In this document: positions 27,677-37,416 of the stretch, piece by piece
Position numbering within the stretch: the stretch's first letter is position 1
Layout: each line of letters begins with the position of its first letter
Source: JABDMH01 sp965223025
Lineage (GTDB): Bacteria; Bacteroidota; Bacteroidia; Chitinophagales; Saprospiraceae
NCBI GenBank assembly: GCA_965223025.1
Contig: CBDCVP010000023.1
Coordinates: forward strand, 2,480,001 to 2,544,000
Length of the DNA: 64,000 nucleotides
Reading direction: 5' to 3'
Made by a program: the position numbers and the translations under genes
The notes under the pieces: generated by a model
The model's database searches: none
What the model was told of the DNA's origin: nothing
The model's input: only the letters and a program-made list of their open reading frames with translations

Positions 27677-27852
27677 AGTGGGACTGAAATATTTGGAATA
27701 TCATCAAAGATGATCAATTCTTTTCATAGCGATTCAGTGACACAAAATAAGGCGCAGAGCTAAGATTTTCCTCCTGGGACGCATACATGCATTTCTGACA
27801 GAAGCTGAGTGATCCTGTAGGATTAAAAATCGTCAAACTCACCAAGCTATCC

Positions 27853-28467
27853 CTATTTTAGGTAGGGACCTGCTTCATCGCCCAGGTAATTTCTAAGCAA
27901 CTCATTGTAATGTTGAGCGTACCCCGATGCATCATCGTACATCTCCCTATCTCTTCTTTGTCTAAAGGCCTCATATAAGACGACTGCACAGGCGACAGAA
28001 ATATTCAAACTGTCTACCATTCCTACCTGAGGTATATGCATGGTGCCATCTGCCACTGCCGTAAATGCTGCACTGACGCCATCGTGCTCATTGCCAAAAA
28101 CCAGGGCGGTGGAAGTCGTGAGGTCATAAGCATATAAGTCTCTGGCTGCCACCCCCAAATGAGTAACCAAAATGCGATGATACCTCTTCCTCAGTTCTTT
28201 CACACATTGATCTAGGTCTAAATACCGATGAATCTTGACCCATTTCTTACTCCCGCTGGAAGTCCGCTTTCCGGGCTTATATCTCCTACGCTGCAGTTTA
28301 GGATCCGTGTAAAGTATATGTAGCTCACCAACACCCACTGCATCGCAAGTCCTGAGCACTGCACTAATGTTATGGGGATCATGCACATTCTCCAACACCA
28401 CTGTAAGGTCATGTTGTCTTTTCTCAACTAGAGAAAGGATCTTCTGTAAGCGTTCTGGACGCAACAT
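27853..28467 (-). CDS. TrmH-family SpoU RNA methyltransferase
   Basis: 204 residues. The SPOUT domain shows the three usual motifs: ENVHDPHNISAVLRTCDA near 26-43, ALVFGNEHDGVS near 127-138, and IPQVGMVDSLNISVACAVVLYE near 150-171. This fits tRNA (Gm18) 2'-O-methyltransferase TrmH better than the rRNA enzyme RlmB, since the extra N-terminal substrate-binding domain is missing. It starts six bases after the preceding lipoprotein gene and is probably in its operon. Confidence 0.88.
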   Translation of the reverse strand: MLRPERLQKILSLVEKRQHDLTVVLENVHDPHNISAVLRTCDAVGVGELHILYTDPKLQRRRYKPGKRTSSGSKKWVKIHRYLDLDQCVKELRKRYHRILVTHLGVAARDLYAYDLTTSTALVFGNEHDGVSAAFTAVADGTMHIPQVGMVDSLNISVACAVVLYEAFRQRRDREMYDDASGYAQHYNELLRNYLGDEAGPYLK

Positions 28468-28473
28468 GTGAAG

Positions 28474-29835
28474 TCAGAATTTTTGGACTGGCCGAAACTT
28501 ATAGTCCTTAAAACGGAGGATCTGAAGGTATCTATTTTCATAATAATCGATGGTTTCTCCATCACCGCCATAGACCGCTCCAATCTCGAACTGTTGTGTG
28601 GTGAGACCGGCTTGGCTGTTTGTAAATCCCTCTGTGATGATCGTGCCATGATGTTGGAGCAATGACGCTAGCCATACCATGAGATCCTTGCCATAATAAA
28701 CTTCTGTTCCAGGAATGCTCCCGAGTCTTTCAAAATAATATGCTCGAAGTCTCCGATCATCAGGACGGTCATACACCGCCGGTTTGGCACTTGAAACATG
28801 AACATTCAGATTTTCGTAGTAATCGTAGTCCATCTTCTTCATCTCCATCCATTGTGGAAGCCCAAAGACGGTGAGATCTTGATCGGCTTTTGCGTAATTT
28901 AATTTGGCGAGGGCAGCAATCACAAAGGGCTCATCCGACCAGATGGGAATGATAAAACTGCGAATGCTGTCTTCAAGCATGATGGTGGTGATGTGCTCAG
29001 AAAGCGATGGATCAGCGATGTCATCGACTAGTAGCTCACGCAGCTTCACCAAAACCGATTCGTCGACCATCCGGTTGGTTTGTTGAAAATACTTTAAGAT
29101 CGCTGTGTCACGCTTCTCATTCTTAGTGAGTAGCATCAATTTCTCGGATGGAAATCTCGATCTGGCAAAAGTAGTCAATGCTTGGGCATGCAGCTGCAAT
29201 GATGGTCTCATCTGCACGTAAAATGGATTATCTCGCACAAAAGGTGTGGTATTCCAAGGTGAAAGCAATACCTTTCCCTCCCGCGCTGCGAAGTTTGACA
29301 GCGCCTCGACATTTTCTGTAAAGTATGGTCCAATGATGATATCCGCCTGTGCTATCTTCGGATGATCCGCAAAATCCCGATCGAAGAACGGTTGGCTCTC
29401 TGTATCGATCACTGAAAAATCTATGGATACATCGTGTATCAGAAAGTCCAAAGCATATTTTGTGCCTACATAAAATTCAAGCATTCGCAGCATTCGACCG
29501 TTGAGTCTATCACTGGTTGATCTAAAGTCGCTGGCGTCGAAAGGTGCTAATAAAACTACATGATAGGTTGACTTGACCACGGATTTCGATGATGGCCTGC
29601 GTGAAGTAATGGGAGGCACTTCGGCTTCACTAATGTGGGTCCACTCAATCGTGTCGATGTGCGCATCTTCCACCTCGTCCTCATCATTCTCTACATGTTT
29701 GGCCTCGGTACTTGGTTGCTTCTTGGCAGGACCAAATATTCCGCAGCTTACCAATGTACTGCATGCTAACAGACATACCACAGTACTCACCTTAGCAATG
29801 CTTGGAAGTTCCAATGCAAGTCTAGCTCTCATCAT
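28474..29835 (-). CDS. Lipoprotein with periplasmic-binding (type 1) fold
   Basis: 453 residues from the ATG at 29835. The signal peptide ends in the lipobox TLVSC (Cys at 31), which fixes the start; the frame is open 47 codons further upstream without meaning. After an acidic linker, residues from about 90 on read as a type 1 periplasmic binding protein: YHVVLLAPFDASDF, then IIIGPYFTENVEALSNFA, then VLLSPWNTTPFV. Such proteins bind small ligands or regulate envelope enzymes, as LpoA does. It starts about 175 bases downstream of guaA and the ligand is unknown. Confidence 0.75.
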   Translation of the reverse strand: MMRARLALELPSIAKVSTVVCLLACSTLVSCGIFGPAKKQPSTEAKHVENDEDEVEDAHIDTIEWTHISEAEVPPITSRRPSSKSVVKSTYHVVLLAPFDASDFRSTSDRLNGRMLRMLEFYVGTKYALDFLIHDVSIDFSVIDTESQPFFDRDFADHPKIAQADIIIGPYFTENVEALSNFAAREGKVLLSPWNTTPFVRDNPFYVQMRPSLQLHAQALTTFARSRFPSEKLMLLTKNEKRDTAILKYFQQTNRMVDESVLVKLRELLVDDIADPSLSEHITTIMLEDSIRSFIIPIWSDEPFVIAALAKLNYAKADQDLTVFGLPQWMEMKKMDYDYYENLNVHVSSAKPAVYDRPDDRRLRAYYFERLGSIPGTEVYYGKDLMVWLASLLQHHGTIITEGFTNSQAGLTTQQFEIGAVYGGDGETIDYYENRYLQILRFKDYKFRPVQKF

Positions 29836-30009
29836 GTGAGATTTCTCATGCCGATAAAAGCGTCCGTCTAAAAGAAATCGCACCGATCTTATATCACCCA
29901 GAGGGCAGCCGCAACTCCGAAAGGTTTTGGTGATGATCTCGAAAGTTATCGTGAGATGAATAAGGAGCCGAGCCATAATTATGCTGTATTTGGGAGAAGC
30001 TATCCTAGA

Positions 30010-31551
30010 TTACTCCCATTCGATGGTGGCGGGAGGCTTTGTGCTGATGTCATAAACTACCCGATTTATTCCTTTGACCTGATTGATTATCTCACTAGAA
30101 ATCTTTGACAAAAGGGTATGGGGTATGTCACTCCAATCGGCCGTCATACCATCCCTTGAGTTTACGGCACGCAGTGCGACAACCTGTTCATAGGTGCGTT
30201 CATCTCCCATCACGCCCACACTCTGAATGGGTAACAGGATGGTGCCAGCCTGCCAAATCTTGTCGTAGTATCCACTCTCCTTAAGATTCTTGATAAATAT
30301 GTAATCGGCCTCCTGCAAGAGTGCAACCCGCTCTGGAGTCACCTCTCCTAGAATCCGGATGCCAAGGCCCGGACCGGGAAATGGATGACGGTCCAATATA
30401 TGATCTGGCACACCTATCTCCCTCCCTACCCTTCGCACTTCATCTTTAAAAAGCATATTGAGTGGCTCTACAACCTCTAAATTCAGGTTATCTGGAAGGC
30501 CTCCCACATTGTGATGCGACTTGATGGTGACCGACGGACCGTGTACCGACACAGATTCAATCACATCCGGGTAGATCGTACCTTGTCCTAACCACTTTAT
30601 ATTATCCAACTTCTCTGCTTGCTCCTGGAAGACTTCGACAAAAGAGCGACCAATGGCTTTGCGCTTACTTTCGGGCTCTGTGATGCCGTCGAGCGCATCC
30701 CAAAATCGCTGTCGAGCGTCTATCCCAACAATATTGAGGCCCAGATCCCGATAGGAGTGCATGACCTCCTCATACTCGTCTTTCCTCAATAATCCATTGT
30801 CAATAAAGAAGCAGATGAGCTGCGAGCCAATGGCTTTCTGGAGAATAGTGGCTGCCACCGATGAGTCTACTCCACCTGATAAACCCAGTAGTACACCGTC
30901 GCTACCTATGCGACTCCTAAGTTTTTCAATCGAATCCTCTACAAATGAGGCCGGGGACCAGTCTCCGTGACATCCCGCAATTTCGTACAGAAAGTTCTTG
31001 AGGATTTGGCTTCCGTCGGTGGTATGGGTTACTTCTGGATGAAATTGGAGTCCATATACCGGTGCAGGAAACGCCCCATTCTTGCCGCGATAAATGGCTG
31101 TGTCGATGTGTCCGGTCCCAGCAATGAGCTGAAATTGATCTGGGATCTTGGCTATGGTATCTGCATGAGACATCCATACCTGACTGCCAGCCTCTACACC
31201 TTCCAAAATAGGATCAATGGTATAAATATTCTTTAGGTTGGCTTTCCCATATTCTCGCTTGTCTGACCGATTCACATGCCCCCCATAGTACTGTACCATG
31301 AGTTGTGCACCATAGCAAATACCAAGTACGGGGACGACACCGAGGAGCCGATCAAGATCTATGTGAGGGGATCCATCGTCCGCCACCGAGCATGGGCTCC
31401 CACTCAGGATGAGCGCCTTTACGTCATCCGCGATGCTGGTCACTTTACTGTACGGGAAAATCTCACAGTACACGCCAAGTTCTCGGACTCTTCTGGCAAT
31501 GAGTTGTGTATACTGAGATCCAAAATCAAGAATAACAACACTTTCCTTCAT
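30010..31551 (-). CDS. guaA: GMP synthase (glutamine-hydrolysing)
   Basis: 513 residues from the ATG at 31551; a TTG 18 bases upstream gives a longer frame that would overlap nusB. The glutaminase domain has the nucleophile Cys79 in LGICYGAQL and the His171/Glu173 pair in FHPEVTHT. The ATP-pyrophosphatase domain has the P-loop SGGVDSS at 225-231, and the C-terminal dimerisation domain ends KPPATIEWE. It converts XMP to GMP with glutamine and ATP. It follows nusB by seven bases. Confidence 0.98.
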   Translation of the reverse strand: MKESVVILDFGSQYTQLIARRVRELGVYCEIFPYSKVTSIADDVKALILSGSPCSVADDGSPHIDLDRLLGVVPVLGICYGAQLMVQYYGGHVNRSDKREYGKANLKNIYTIDPILEGVEAGSQVWMSHADTIAKIPDQFQLIAGTGHIDTAIYRGKNGAFPAPVYGLQFHPEVTHTTDGSQILKNFLYEIAGCHGDWSPASFVEDSIEKLRSRIGSDGVLLGLSGGVDSSVAATILQKAIGSQLICFFIDNGLLRKDEYEEVMHSYRDLGLNIVGIDARQRFWDALDGITEPESKRKAIGRSFVEVFQEQAEKLDNIKWLGQGTIYPDVIESVSVHGPSVTIKSHHNVGGLPDNLNLEVVEPLNMLFKDEVRRVGREIGVPDHILDRHPFPGPGLGIRILGEVTPERVALLQEADYIFIKNLKESGYYDKIWQAGTILLPIQSVGVMGDERTYEQVVALRAVNSRDGMTADWSDIPHTLLSKISSEIINQVKGINRVVYDISTKPPATIEWE

Positions 31552-31558
31552 ACCATAT

Positions 31559-32491
31559 TCATTCGGCAAGGCCGCGACCGGTCTTCTCTATCATTTTCTT
31601 TTCATTCAAATCATTGAGCAACTTATCCAAAATCCCATTTACAAACTCCTTGCTCTTATCCGTACTGTAGAGCTTAGCCAACTCTACATACTCATTCAAC
31701 GTGACCTTGGTAGGTATCGTAGGAAATTTTAAAAATTCGCACAGCGCCATCTTCAAGAAAATCATATCAATGTTCGCCACACGATCGAGATCCCAATTTT
31801 CCAAGGCAGGCTCGATCAATTTCTCAAACTCATCTCCCTCTCCAGCTACGATGGCCAAGAGATTTTCCCCAAATTCTACCGCAGCTTCGTAATCCGGTCT
31901 AAAAGTCCGGTACAGTTCCGGAGTATCCGGAAGTGATTTAATCGTTTTCTTCATGGCCCCCACAATTAGAGACTTATCATCCTCCCAAGTGGCAAAGTGA
32001 TCGTCCATCGTTTCGGTGTACAAATCTTCCTTATTTAGATACTTGTAAAGTTCTAAGAGAATCTTCCGGTCGTAGGTATCCCCTTCTTCGGATAGTACAT
32101 AAGTACGATAGGCATCGGTTTTGGCAAATCCCTTGTAATATTTTCTAAGATTATCTTCCTCCACTAACCGCTTGAGATCCTTTTTCAAGAAGATGGCTTC
32201 TAAATCTTCTTCTGCCAACAACGCTTGTACAGACCTATTTTCATACAATTTTGCAGAGAATTTCTTATCCTCCTCACTCGGCAAATATTTAGAGTGCTTA
32301 CGCTCCGTATCCTCTACGGCAAATTCTGTAGTCTTGATCAGGTTGAAGAGGTTAAAAAGGTATAGATCCCTGGAATTCTCCAAGCGCTCACGATAAAACT
32401 CTAGAGCGGCCTCGTCATCCACCATGGGATCGCGTCCCATCATATAGAGTGCCTGGAGTACTTTGATGCGTATGTTCCTTCTACTTAGCAT
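31559..32491 (-). CDS. nusB: Transcription antitermination protein NusB
   Basis: 310 residues, more than twice the length of E. coli NusB (139) but typical for Bacteroidota, where an N-terminal helical extension precedes the canonical domain. The start SRRNIRIKVLQALYM is the family opening, and the C-terminal 110 residues carry WDLDRVANIDMIFLKMALCEFL and VTLNEYVELAKLYSTDKSKEFVNG, the RNA-binding NusB fold. It works with NusE in rRNA antitermination. It is upstream of guaA in one transcription unit. Confidence 0.93.
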   Translation of the reverse strand: MLSRRNIRIKVLQALYMMGRDPMVDDEAALEFYRERLENSRDLYLFNLFNLIKTTEFAVEDTERKHSKYLPSEEDKKFSAKLYENRSVQALLAEEDLEAIFLKKDLKRLVEEDNLRKYYKGFAKTDAYRTYVLSEEGDTYDRKILLELYKYLNKEDLYTETMDDHFATWEDDKSLIVGAMKKTIKSLPDTPELYRTFRPDYEAAVEFGENLLAIVAGEGDEFEKLIEPALENWDLDRVANIDMIFLKMALCEFLKFPTIPTKVTLNEYVELAKLYSTDKSKEFVNGILDKLLNDLNEKKMIEKTGRGLAE

Positions 32492-32572
32492 GGTATTTCA
32501 ATCAGGTGCGCATGATCAATTTCAAAACAAGGTGCAAATAAACGACTTTTTACAAGCACGCCGTCCATCGTT

Positions 32573-34054
32573 CTACTCTAAATATTTTGTCTTGATATCG
32601 GTAAATTCTGGCACGTCTCTATAATGCCATTTGCCAAGAATCCTACCATTTTGCATCAGTACGATTCCAGGATTTGACCTAACGATCGTTTTAAGTAAGA
32701 TATCATCGGCAGTAACCACCGAAAAATCTAAGCCCGCATCCCTTTTGAAGTCAGCAATCATCGACTTGTCTGCTCCTCCTACCACTAGCAAACTTTTCAC
32801 TTGGTCTGCGGCAGCTGACCTGGCCAAGGGTACTATGACATTATGGAAGCGCGCCAAGAAGCGCTCATTCCATTCGAAATCTGTCTCCTTCACCTCCCTG
32901 GTTTGTGCAACTTTGTCATAGATAAATGCGGTGTCCGGACCATTATAGACTGTGTCCACAAGGGCCACAACGCTGTCGGTCACTGTCTTAGTAGTTTCCT
33001 CTTTATCCTCGTAGTACAGTTTGTGGCTGACAAACATAAAGAAAGGCTCAGTCTTACTTAAAATGCTCTCTGTCACATCATTATCATCTGGTCCATATAA
33101 GAGAAAGTCTGAGATTTTGGTTTCCTTAACTGCCGGTTCCGTTAGATTCTGGGTAATCTCCCAGTCCGTCTGCGGGTAAGATTTATACTCTTTCATGTAC
33201 TGTGCATAGGGCAATTCCACATGTTTACCCGTCAAGATGTTCTTCAATGTGAAGCTGACGATCTCCACATCAGCCTGAGCTTGTTCCTCCAGGGACTTTT
33301 GCTCAGCGATATCGACACCTACTTTGAAGGGTCGAAAATCGGTATGGGGGAGTGCCCACACAGAATTCCATACGCAGTAAAGCGTCAGCGCGACAATCAG
33401 TCCACCCACGATAATCTGTCTTGTGCTGCGGCCAAACAATTGGTGCATAGTCTTGTAGCGAAAAAGGAAAAAGAAGGCAGGTACTAAGAGTACGACGTCC
33501 TTTAAAAAAGACACTTTTGGCTCCAATTTGATAAAATCACCGAAACACCCACAATCGGTGACCTTCATCTGCAAGGCATCGTATTTGCCCCATCCATCAA
33601 AATCAAAAAAATTGACATCTGTAGGAACATACCCAGTGAGATAGGTGAAACCGGTGAGGAATGTAAAAAACACCACCAAGAGCATGAATGCCCACGAAGT
33701 AAATTTGCGTCTACTGCCCAAAATCAGCATCACTCCCAATATAATTTCGAAGACAATCATGACGATTGAGCACAATAACGATTGGGAAGATAGTGCAGGA
33801 AAGAGAGGAGCAATGAAAGAAAAGGCTGTCTCACTGAAGGTACTCTGGAATTCAGCAAAATATTGTTCCATCTTATAGGCTAGACCCAATGGATCAATGG
33901 CTTTGACAATACCTGATATGATAAACAAGACACCGGTCCAATTCTGCAAGAAGGTCATCAACCAGCTTTTGTGTCTTCCATACAGAGCTCCGACCACCAA
34001 GGTGAGAAAAAAGGCGATCGCGGTAATGATGATTACTAAGGTGCCTAAATTCAT
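32573..34054 (-). CDS. DoxX/BT_3928-family membrane protein
   Basis: 493 residues. The N-terminal half has seven or so membrane helices with a DoxX-like core (NWTGVLFIISGIVKAIDP, VTDCGCFGDF with a vicinal Cys pair). The C-terminal part from about 225 is a periplasmic domain that looks thioredoxin-like (SLLVVGGADKSMI, NPGIVLMQNGRILGKW). This is the BT_3928 arrangement, which in Bacteroidota is commonly paired with DUF1599, as here. It overlaps DUF1599 by four bases. A role in quinone or thiol redox is an inference from the DoxX name. Confidence 0.85.
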   Translation of the reverse strand: MNLGTLVIIITAIAFFLTLVVGALYGRHKSWLMTFLQNWTGVLFIISGIVKAIDPLGLAYKMEQYFAEFQSTFSETAFSFIAPLFPALSSQSLLCSIVMIVFEIILGVMLILGSRRKFTSWAFMLLVVFFTFLTGFTYLTGYVPTDVNFFDFDGWGKYDALQMKVTDCGCFGDFIKLEPKVSFLKDVVLLVPAFFFLFRYKTMHQLFGRSTRQIIVGGLIVALTLYCVWNSVWALPHTDFRPFKVGVDIAEQKSLEEQAQADVEIVSFTLKNILTGKHVELPYAQYMKEYKSYPQTDWEITQNLTEPAVKETKISDFLLYGPDDNDVTESILSKTEPFFMFVSHKLYYEDKEETTKTVTDSVVALVDTVYNGPDTAFIYDKVAQTREVKETDFEWNERFLARFHNVIVPLARSAAADQVKSLLVVGGADKSMIADFKRDAGLDFSVVTADDILLKTIVRSNPGIVLMQNGRILGKWHYRDVPEFTDIKTKYLE

Positions 34055-34611
34055 GTGGTGCTTAGTTTCCCGGCTTCTTTCATCTTAATCAACGCAAAGA
34101 TGGCATAATTGATCATATCCATAAAGTTAGCATCTGGTCCTTCGGATATTAACGTCTTTCCCTCGTTGTTAATGATTTGCTTCAGTCGATAAATCTTCAT
34201 TAAGATCATATCAGTGAGGGATGAAGGGCTCATCAGGCGCCAGGCCTCACCATAGTCATGATTCTTTGCCACCATCAGGCTGCGGGTTGCTTTCAAGTAA
34301 CCATCATACTTTTCCAGCACGAAGGAGGGATCTACCTCCAAATCCTCCTGCGCATGACCCAACTCCAGTTGAATCAATGCCATCAGGCAATAATTGACAA
34401 TACCTATATATTCCGATTCGATGGAGTCCTCAATCTGTTGCTGGCCCTCTTCCTCCAAAGTGCGAATGCGATTTGCTTTGATCAACAGTTGATCCACCAG
34501 GGATGATAACCTCAGAACCCGCCAAGCAGTACCATAGTCCTGCATCTTTTTGGCGAATAGAGCGCGACACTCTGTGCTTACTTTATCATATTGATGGTTT
34601 GTGTCTGCCAA
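34051..34611 (-). CDS. DUF1599 protein with internal duplication
   Basis: 186 residues. It starts with TTG (MADTNHQYDKVSTECRALF); no upstream ATG exists in the open frame and the family begins about here. Two similar halves are visible: KMQDYGTAWRVLRLSSLVDQ near residues 22-41, then KNHDYGEAWRLMSPSSLTDM near residues 115-134. Both are followed by a helix ending in a YxxMALIxLE or YAIFALIKMK pattern. DUF1599 is thought to be a nucleotide-binding protein of unknown role. It overlaps the BT_3928-type gene (ATGA). Confidence 0.85.
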   Translation of the reverse strand: MADTNHQYDKVSTECRALFAKKMQDYGTAWRVLRLSSLVDQLLIKANRIRTLEEEGQQQIEDSIESEYIGIVNYCLMALIQLELGHAQEDLEVDPSFVLEKYDGYLKATRSLMVAKNHDYGEAWRLMSPSSLTDMILMKIYRLKQIINNEGKTLISEGPDANFMDMINYAIFALIKMKEAGKLSTT

Positions 34612-34730
34612 CAGGGTGATATTAGGTTTTTACAAATATAATTGAAATAGGTGCGGACAAAAAGTAAGCGATACTTTTTATTGAAATATTCTAGGAGTAA
34701 CAGCGTTCGGCCGAAACCCTAACCACCTTC

Positions 34731-35381
34731 CTATGCCGGGTTTAGCACAATACTCAGCTTGTCGAATTCCCTTTGATCTGCCACCATTTCCAAAGGCAAA
34801 GATAGGGTATGGGCTATTATTCTATCCAAAATCGCCTCCACATCTTGCGCAGGGACCTCCATTACAATGTAGGGTGCAGCATCAAAAGACCGCCTAACAA
34901 CCGCCACTTTTGACTTTGTGATGGCATCCATCAAGGTTCCCATGACAGCGTAGTCAAACTTGATCGTATAGCTCAGCGTCACACACTTGATGATCACCTC
35001 AGCTTTTTGCAGGGCATCCCTACTGCTTTCACGGTATGCGTTGATCAGTCCAGGAACTCCAAGCAACTTTCCTCCAAAGTACCGGATGACCACGACCAAT
35101 GTGTTTGTCAGGCCCAGGGTCTGGATCTGACCAAGAATGGGACGACCTGCTGTACCAGTTGGCTCACCAGCGTCGTTGGATCTTGACAATTCGCCAGACG
35201 GCGTCAGTCTGTATGCATAGCAGCGATGCCGAGCCTTGGGATGCGCTTGCTTCAAGGCTCCAAGTAAGCGATGCACCTGATCCTCTGTGCTCACAGGATA
35301 GGCGTAACTTATGAACTTGGATCCGCACTCTTTGTATAATCCCTCTGAGGCACCTTTGAGTGTTTTGTATTCAAACGACAT
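34731..35381 (-). CDS. YigZ/IMPACT family protein
   Basis: 216 residues. The IMPACT N-domain includes SKFISYAYPVSTEDQV, KARHRCYAY and SNDAGEPTGTAGRPIL, then YFGGKLLGVPGL. The last 60 residues form the DUF1949-like C-terminal domain. YigZ proteins are conserved and probably act on translation or peptide turnover; the mechanism is not settled. It is followed four bases upstream (in transcription order) by the EamA transporter gene. Confidence 0.93.
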   Translation of the reverse strand: MSFEYKTLKGASEGLYKECGSKFISYAYPVSTEDQVHRLLGALKQAHPKARHRCYAYRLTPSGELSRSNDAGEPTGTAGRPILGQIQTLGLTNTLVVVIRYFGGKLLGVPGLINAYRESSRDALQKAEVIIKCVTLSYTIKFDYAVMGTLMDAITKSKVAVVRRSFDAAPYIVMEVPAQDVEAILDRIIAHTLSLPLEMVADQREFDKLSIVLNPA

Positions 35382-35385
35382 CCGG

Positions 35386-36252
35386 CTATATGGTACTAAT
35401 TAACAATATCGACGCCATAGCCATCACCATGCCGATTAGGTTGAAGGTGCTAAAACGCTCGGAAAAGATCAATAGACCTAACAATGCTGAAAGTAAGATG
35501 ATGCCCACATTGTTTATGGGTACCACCACACTTCCCTCACCGGATCCAAGGGCCCGAAGAAAGAAATAAATCGAAAAGAAATTTGGTATTCCCAGAGCAA
35601 TGCCTCCCCATAGATCGCGGATCTTAACCCTGATCCCTCTATGGAAAATCTGCCATAAAAGTATGACCAAACCCAAAGATCCAGCAGTATAAAAGAGGGT
35701 ACTAATGAAAAAGAAATCAGCGGTCGATGCTAGCTGTATCTGCTCCACATAAAATAGTGAGGTGTCGATGAGGGCATTAAAAGCGAACGTGAAGAATGGC
35801 AACATTACGATCCACAGTTTGCGATCTCCAAACAGTCTCTGTCCTGATTTAGTACGTATCAGGTAGATGGAGAGTACTGCCATAGGAATGCCCACCCATT
35901 TGCCCAGCGTCAGTGGCTCATCAAAAAAGAGAATGGCAAAGACAGCAGTGACAACTAATGATATCTTCTGAAAAACGCTGGTGATGCCCAATCCATGATG
36001 TTGAACAGTGTAAGAGAGTACCCAAAATCCGAAGGTAAACATCGCGCCAAGCACTAGTGCAAAAGAGAGCCATGGAGCTGGCGTGCTTAAATGCTCCCAA
36101 GGATAATGTCCTCCAGCCCAAGCTGCTATGCTGCCACAAACGGCATAATTGACGACGATGGCAGGCAGGTTCTGTATCCTAAAAACTCCAAAATACCTAA
36201 ACACCAATCCAATGACGACGTTAAAGACGATTGAAAGGACAACGAATACCAT
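35386..36252 (-). CDS. EamA/DMT-family transporter
   Basis: 288 residues with ten hydrophobic helices arranged as two EamA repeats: ALVLGAMFTFGFWVLSYTV and FFDEPLTLGKWVGIPM in the first, VPINNVGIILLSALLGLLIF in the second. The family exports or imports small metabolites such as amino acids. The substrate is unknown. It is four bases upstream of YigZ and divergent from the T9SS protein gene. Confidence 0.88.
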   Translation of the reverse strand: MVFVVLSIVFNVVIGLVFRYFGVFRIQNLPAIVVNYAVCGSIAAWAGGHYPWEHLSTPAPWLSFALVLGAMFTFGFWVLSYTVQHHGLGITSVFQKISLVVTAVFAILFFDEPLTLGKWVGIPMAVLSIYLIRTKSGQRLFGDRKLWIVMLPFFTFAFNALIDTSLFYVEQIQLASTADFFFISTLFYTAGSLGLVILLWQIFHRGIRVKIRDLWGGIALGIPNFFSIYFFLRALGSGEGSVVVPINNVGIILLSALLGLLIFSERFSTFNLIGMVMAMASILLISTI

Positions 36253-36393
36253 GCTTGCAAGATAGGGATGACATCAGACATGTCCCTTCACCTAATAAAT
36301 CAGGTTGACAGCCAGTGTTAAGGTTGACTCTTAATGTGAGATCTGACTATCAGGATTACTATCTTGACCTGATACGTGCTTCAACATCCTAGC

Positions 36394-37374
36394 ATGATAT
36401 ATAAATTGAAAACACTGTTATGCACGATTACTTTGACGGGTGTTTGGTTTGGACTTACCCTGACTCAAACACCATCCATTGAATGGGCTCCCATTGGAGC
36501 CAAATGGTGGTACGGCACATTGTTGAGGTGCATTCCTCTTTGCATGGATGGAAGTAGTGTGAGTTACACGACTTTCGAAGTGATGGGTGATACGATCATC
36601 GATGGTAAGGTTGTCAAGCAAATGATGGTGGCGGTAGGACCCCGTATAGATTCTACTGAGATCTTTCGTAAAAGTAAGTTCTTGGTGAGACAAGAGGATC
36701 GAAAATTACTCATCTATGATCGCGATAGTTTTCGGATCGTCTACGATTTTTCTCTCCAGGTCGGCGACACCATGAAATCAGCATTTGCAAAAGATCTTTT
36801 ACCCCCTCTCTTTGGTGTAGATTCAACAAGAACAAACGATGTGATCAGTGTGATAGAGGATTTGCAAACCATCGACATCGATGGAGTACGGCGAAATAAA
36901 ATGATCGTCCGACAAATTGATGGTATCTCCAATGTAGGTAGTGAGATTATTGAAGGCATTGGGAGCCTTGATTGGTTTCTACCTCATCAACTGGAACCTT
37001 TTGACGTACTTGACTTCGTTGCCCACCAGTCACTGAGATGTTATCAAGATAAAGACCTACATTATCAACCTGATCGCACACCATGCGACTCTGTGACCAT
37101 GCTAACCCGCACTGGGAATATCCATAAGTCATTCCCAAAGCTCTACCCCAATCCATCAAAGGGATTGGTCACCATCCAAATACCCAATCAAAAGATTTTC
37201 CTGGATCACATGTCCATTGTAGATCTATCCGGCAAGAAAATTAATCTCGAAACGGTCAGTCAACAGACTTCAAATGAGTTCAACATCCTGCTGCCCGGGA
37301 GTGGAGTCTATTTCATCACCTATCGAGATCTTCCCGAAAATATTTATTGCGGAAAAATCATTATTGTAGAATAG
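36394..37374 (+). CDS. Secreted protein with T9SS sorting domain
   Basis: 326 residues from the ATG at 36394 (MIYKLKTLLCTITLTGVWFG, a signal peptide; a GTG lies 18 bases upstream). The middle, about 200 residues, is beta-rich with Asp/Thr-rich turns and no recognisable domain. The C-terminal 80 residues contain LYPNPSKGLVTI, then SGVYFITYRD and end IIIVE, the type A sorting domain. The cargo role at the cell surface is unknown. Confidence 0.82.
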   Translation: MIYKLKTLLCTITLTGVWFGLTLTQTPSIEWAPIGAKWWYGTLLRCIPLCMDGSSVSYTTFEVMGDTIIDGKVVKQMMVAVGPRIDSTEIFRKSKFLVRQEDRKLLIYDRDSFRIVYDFSLQVGDTMKSAFAKDLLPPLFGVDSTRTNDVISVIEDLQTIDIDGVRRNKMIVRQIDGISNVGSEIIEGIGSLDWFLPHQLEPFDVLDFVAHQSLRCYQDKDLHYQPDRTPCDSVTMLTRTGNIHKSFPKLYPNPSKGLVTIQIPNQKIFLDHMSIVDLSGKKINLETVSQQTSNEFNILLPGSGVYFITYRDLPENIYCGKIIIVE

Positions 37375-37416
37375 CTGCCCTGCAGGTCGGGGTAAAGAAC
37401 ATGCTGGGTATGGTTA

